Notes under the pieces: model-generated
Database searches by the model: none
Told to the model about the DNA's origin: nothing
Seen by the model: only the letters and a program-made list of their open reading frames with translations
NCBI GenBank assembly: GCA_963575745.1
Contig: CAUYUJ010022550.1
Coordinates: forward strand, 58,002 to 122,001
Length of the DNA stretch: 64,000 nucleotides
Direction of reading: 5' to 3'
Source of the DNA: Prorocentrum cordatum
Taxonomy: Eukaryota > Sar > Dinophyceae > Prorocentrales > Prorocentraceae
Program-made: the position numbers and the translations under genes
Shown: one piece after another, positions 60,535 to 64,000 of the stretch
Layout of the letters: every line of letters begins with the position of its first letter
Position numbering within the stretch: position 1 is the first letter of the stretch

Positions 60535-61834
60535 AGGCTCCGCGCCAGAGCCCAGAGACGGCGGCACGGATGCAGACGCAGTCCCGTTCGATATGCTACT
60601 CTGCCGTATGCATCGTATGGCGTCCCCTTCCTCCCCCTCCTCTATCGCCCCCCTACGCGATGCACAGTTCTTCTTCTTCTGTGACTATATGAACTCACGA
60701 AGCCTACGTCAAAGCATGAATTTGTTTTTGTGCCGGGCATCGTGGCTGTGTGAGAGGCACTCGACGGGACCTTAGCTACTGTGAGGGGAGAAAGGGGCTC
60801 CCACTCGCAAAACTTGTTGTACACAGCTAGTTTTTCTACCCCCAAAGAGAGCCCGTCCACGGGCGAATCCGCTTCCCCTCAAGGGGGCTATACCCGTACG
60901 GCAAGGCACGAAGGATTCCGCACTGATGGACGAAGGCGCACGCCCGCCTAGATGTGAAACTACCTTCTGAGAACCGCCTGGATTCGAGCATCCCACGCCG
61001 ATGCGCGTCGAATCCGTGCCCGGGCATATCTCAGGATGAATCCTCCCCCACTCGCACGTTTGGCTTCGAGGGTGTGATACCCGTGAGAGAACACGTCCAG
61101 GAGGATTGCCAGGGACAAGAGACCGTCGGCCGAGAGACCGAGGCGGGGGGAGGCCGAGGAGGGGAGAAAGGGGGGAGCCAACATCGAGCGACAAGGCAGC
61201 GAAGGCCCGTCGGAGAACCTCGCGCGTGCGAAGACCCGGCGCTCTGGGCAGTGCCAGAGCCGGTGCCCGCACAGGTGTCCCTCGCGAGTCTAGTGCGAAT
61301 GGGGGCCGCAAGCTGAGAAAGGCCCCGCAGTAGCCTGGCTGGTCTGGCCAAGCTGCTTCGCAAAAAGAGTGGACACCTAGTGCCACGGTTGCCGATGCGA
61401 CGCAAGGGCGCAGGAGGAGGGAAAGAGCCCAGCAGAGAGGGAAGCAGGAGGACAAGAGCGATCGGCAAGAACATAGAAGTTGTTGAGGCCGCGCGAGGGG
61501 GGTGCAGGGCACGGGAGGCTCCGAGAGCGAACCGTCCCTGACGCCCCCAGGGCGGTGAACGCCGCCCCCGAGATCGGGGGACAGCGCGCGCATATAAAAA
61601 CTAACGTATACATGTAATGCAACGCTGTGATCGAAACGGGAGGGAAGCGGAAGGCGAGGGGCGGGGAACTGAACACTGCAAAACGACCATTCCTCAGCGA
61701 GCCGTAACAATGAACTCTCTGGCAACACCAACAAGCTGCCCTGTACGAAACCTGAGGCCGCTAACAAGGACGCCACCCCCCCAAGGGGGGCCACGAGCCC
61801 AAGGAAGGCAGGGGACCGCATCCCGACCCCGACC

Positions 61835-61887
<53 letters not shown>

Positions 61888-62320
61888 CCAGGCGACAACG
61901 AAAAGGGGAGAAGGGAACGAAGGGGAGGGGAGGAAACGGAGAGGGGGGGAGAGAAGCGGTCCCCCGCCCCCGCGGGTGTGGGGCCCCCGGGGGGAGGCGG
62001 TGGACGGGCAAATCCTGCCCCCTCCGCCGGACAATCCTGCCTGCGCCAACAATGCGACACCCGCCTCAGAACAACATCCCGGGCCCCGCCTCGTACCACT
62101 ACACGTCGAACTCATGGATGTCAGAGTCGCGTTGCTGCTCCACTTAGTGCTGCTAGCCAAAATGCCGCTGGTGGGTCGTACTGCTCACCACCGTGCTGCG
62201 GACCACGCTGCATGATCAACCTGGATGCCAGGGTCCTGCTGCTGTTCCCCAGTGTGCTGCAGGTGTGCTGCTGGTCGTCGTGCTACTGCTCACCAGTGCT
62301 GCTGGGCGTCAGGCTGCTTG
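60535..62320. other. No recognised gene
   Basis: GC-rich, open in several frames including a 462-codon minus-strand frame, but with no domain, no balanced composition and a GAC triplet run at 61,836-61,885. I see no supportable gene. Confidence 0.4.
61836..61885. repeat. GAC triplet microsatellite
   Basis: About 16 GAC/CGA units, nearly perfect. Confidence 0.95.
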
Positions 62321-62324
62321 TCGC

Positions 62325-62640
62325 CGTCGTACCGGTCGGTGCTGGCGTCGGTGCTGGTGCAGGCGTCGAGGTTGGTGGCGGCGTCGGTGCTGACATCAGT
62401 GCTGGTGTGGGCACTGGCGTTGGTGCTGGGCGCAGGCGCCGGCTGTCGCGCTGGCGTCAGTGCTGGCGTCGGCGCTGGTGTAGGCGCTGGCGTCAGTGCC
62501 GGCGCAATCGCAGGCGTTCATGCTGGCGTTGGTGTTGGCGTCAGCCCTGGCGCAGGCGCCGGCGATTGTGCTGATGTCGATGCTGGCGTCGAAGCCAGCG
62601 AGGACGCCAGCGTTGGTGCTAGCGCTGTTGCGCGTAAGCT
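62325..62640. repeat. GGCGYT/GGTGYT hexamer repeat
   Basis: Units such as GTTGGTGTTGGCGTCAGC; sister of the block at 23.16-23.34 kb. Ala/Gly/Val frames are artefacts. Confidence 0.8.
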
Positions 62641-63519
62641 CCGTCTCCGTGAAATGTTGATGTATTTTGGTTGAGGGGGGCAGGATTTGTCTCCCGAGCT
62701 CCGGCCATCTAGCTGCGGCCAAATGTCGGCCCGACCTGCGCGCTGTGATTAATTTTCTCCGTGGGCTTGCATCTGGCCCCAGCGCGGCATAACAAACGGG
62801 AACCAAAGCGCGCAGTTCTGGGACTGGTGCCATTAAGTTGGGCACTGGCGTGCCGCTGCGGCGTGTTACGACCCCACACGTCTCACATGACTTTTTGTTG
62901 ACTCACGTCCGACGAGGTTTCCCTCCACGGTGTCTGACGCATGGACGACGCTGTACCTCGGGATGTGATCGAAGTGGAAGCACCCGCCTACCTACCCTGC
63001 CGCGCACGCCCCAGGGCGAAAGGCGGGGCGGCTGGCGAGGGTGCCCGGACAAGGCGGTTCCGGCCCGGCTCCGACGTACCACGACAGCCTCAATGTGTGT
63101 GCTCCAAGAGGGCGTCCTGTGCCCCTGCACCACCGGGCGTTGCTTGTGATACGTTTACGGAGTGTGCCCAATTCCCCAGGAATATCGGAAATCGGACATC
63201 GGACATCGGACATCTGCCTGCAGTCGAGGCGCCGCGGGGGCGCTGCAGGTGGGCGCCGGGGCGCCGCCCTGCATGACAATTGACGACGGTGAGACAAGGG
63301 ACAAGCGAACGAGAGGAAGACAGAGACAGAGAGACACCAACAGCGGTCAAATCTGATCAAGTGCACTTGCGGGTGCTCTCACATCGTGCTGTTCACATTG
63401 CACACCACATCGTGCACTACTGCATTATCTTGCCCATAATGCACACCCCATGTTGTATCTTGCCGCTCGGTACACAGGAGGAGGAAACGGCGGAGAGGGT
63501 GAAGACACGGAGGCGAGGG

Positions 63520-63596
63520 CGAGAACAAGAAAGAGAGAGAGAGAGACGATCGGCGAGCTCCGAGGCTTCGACCTTACAGTGCGTCCAACGGTGCGC

Positions 63597-63635
<39 letters not shown>

Positions 63636-63720
63636 GAGCGAGAGCGAGAGATAGCGAGTGAGAGAGAGAGCGATAGGGGGAGGGAAGGGGAGGGAGCGAG
63701 ATAGAGACAGAGACAGCAGA
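63520..63720. repeat. GA-rich microsatellites near tubulin exon 1
   Basis: Runs at 63,528-63,548, 63,600-63,632 and 63,655-63,720 in the first part of intron 1; transcript-strand equivalent is a polypyrimidine CT run. 62.65-63.5 kb shows nothing else I can call. Confidence 0.85.
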
Positions 63721-63885
63721 GGAAGCAGAGACACAGGACAAGGAAAGGGGACAGGCATGGACTGGAGAGGAGGGGAAAAGGGAGAGTGGCGGAAGGGAGG
63801 TGAGCGCACCAAATGGGGAATTCGTCAGGCAGAAGGAAGCAAAGCTGGGTACGTGCGCCCCGTCCCTCCACATCCCACGCCCCTC

Positions 63886-63921
63886 CTGGTTGCCGCATTG
63901 GCCGACTTGTATGGTGATCAC
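63886..63921 (-). CDS. TUBE1: Epsilon-tubulin exon 1 (N-terminal GQCGNQ)
   Basis: 36 nt encode VITIQVGQCGNQ, the universal tubulin N-terminal nucleotide-binding segment. Acceptor TTTGGCAG precedes it and CAG then GA follows, so the exon is internal with a GA donor. Phase and sequence continue exactly into exon 2 (GQCGNQ then VGGRFWDL). The GTG at 63,921 reads as Val, and an upstream exon with the start codon is expected outside the window. It could instead belong to another tubulin gene, but no competing second exon exists here. Confidence 0.82.
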
Positions 63922-64000
63922 CTGCCAAAGGAGCTTAGAATGCCTGCGAGCCTCTCCGCCTCCTCCAACTCCGACATACTATCATCCTCCTCCTCCTCCC

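Larger units (their letters stand above)
22257..63885 (-). other. TUBE1: Epsilon-tubulin intron 1, 41.6 kb, GA-AG
   Basis: Defined by the two flanking tubulin exons, which are on the same strand, in the right order and joined in phase 0. Donor is GAGGGG after CAG; acceptor is GGTCCAG. It contains at least three LINE fragments, one full-length Copia element, an intact intronless gene, two SL-relic retrocopies and many tandem arrays. Misassembly or a chimeric locus is the main alternative. Confidence 0.7.

Noticed and set aside
60772-62160. 462-codon minus-strand frame
   Set aside because: GC-rich sequence with a poly-Val run from a GAC microsatellite, no domain and no coding-like composition.
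63886-63921. Exon 1 as part of a separate alpha-, beta- or gamma-tubulin gene
   Set aside because: The motif alone fits several tubulins, but the in-phase continuation into the epsilon exon at 22,256 and the lack of any competing second exon make epsilon the simpler reading.

Overview
The window looks like nuclear DNA from a high-GC dinoflagellate. Three lines of evidence agree. (1) Four near-exact copies (19-20 of 21 bases by eye) of the dinoflagellate spliced-leader (SL) sequence are embedded in genomic DNA, all on the minus strand, as expected for reverse-transcribed trans-spliced mRNAs. (2) The one confidently recognised cellular gene, epsilon-tubulin, has introns with GT, GC and GA donors and an invariant G after the AG acceptor, a known dinoflagellate habit. 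(3) The Copia-type and LINE-type retroelements carry dinoflagellate-style domain layouts. A Prorocentrum-like genome is my guess from base composition; the species is inference.

Layout. 1-12 kb: a zinc-finger/coiled-coil ORF running off the left edge behind an SL relic; a 3.2-kb retroposed, frameshifted gene behind a second SL relic; degenerate CCAAGATGGCC-type repeats; and an unrecognised ~700-residue frameshifted ORF. 12.4-18.45 kb: a four-copy higher-order satellite array full of TCG triplets. 18.5-22.3 kb: exons 2-6 of epsilon-tubulin on the minus strand, with a long CAT/CTC microsatellite in intron 2.

22.3-63.9 kb: by exon order, strand, phase and protein continuity, this is a single 41.6-kb first intron. 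A 36-nt exon encoding the tubulin N-terminal GQCGNQ motif sits at 63,886-63,921. The intron contains decayed LINE fragments, one of which (endonuclease) is split by a nested, 5'-truncated LINE reverse transcriptase with a 13-bp target-site duplication. It also holds a complete but inactivated 6.3-kb Copia element with 86-bp LTRs and a 5-bp target-site duplication, an intact intronless repeat-protein gene ending in GGCC, and two further SL-relic retrocopies. Several minisatellite arrays fill the rest (palindromic TTCCCATAATTCG units, a ~63-bp unit, a CTGAGG hexamer, and G-rich AATAAAG units).

How it fits together: one host gene (epsilon-tubulin, a centriole/basal-body tubulin) is the only recognisable cellular function. 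Nearly everything else is retroposed or satellite DNA, almost all of it minus-strand, co-oriented with the tubulin gene. No rRNA, tRNA or CRISPR feature could be supported by eye.
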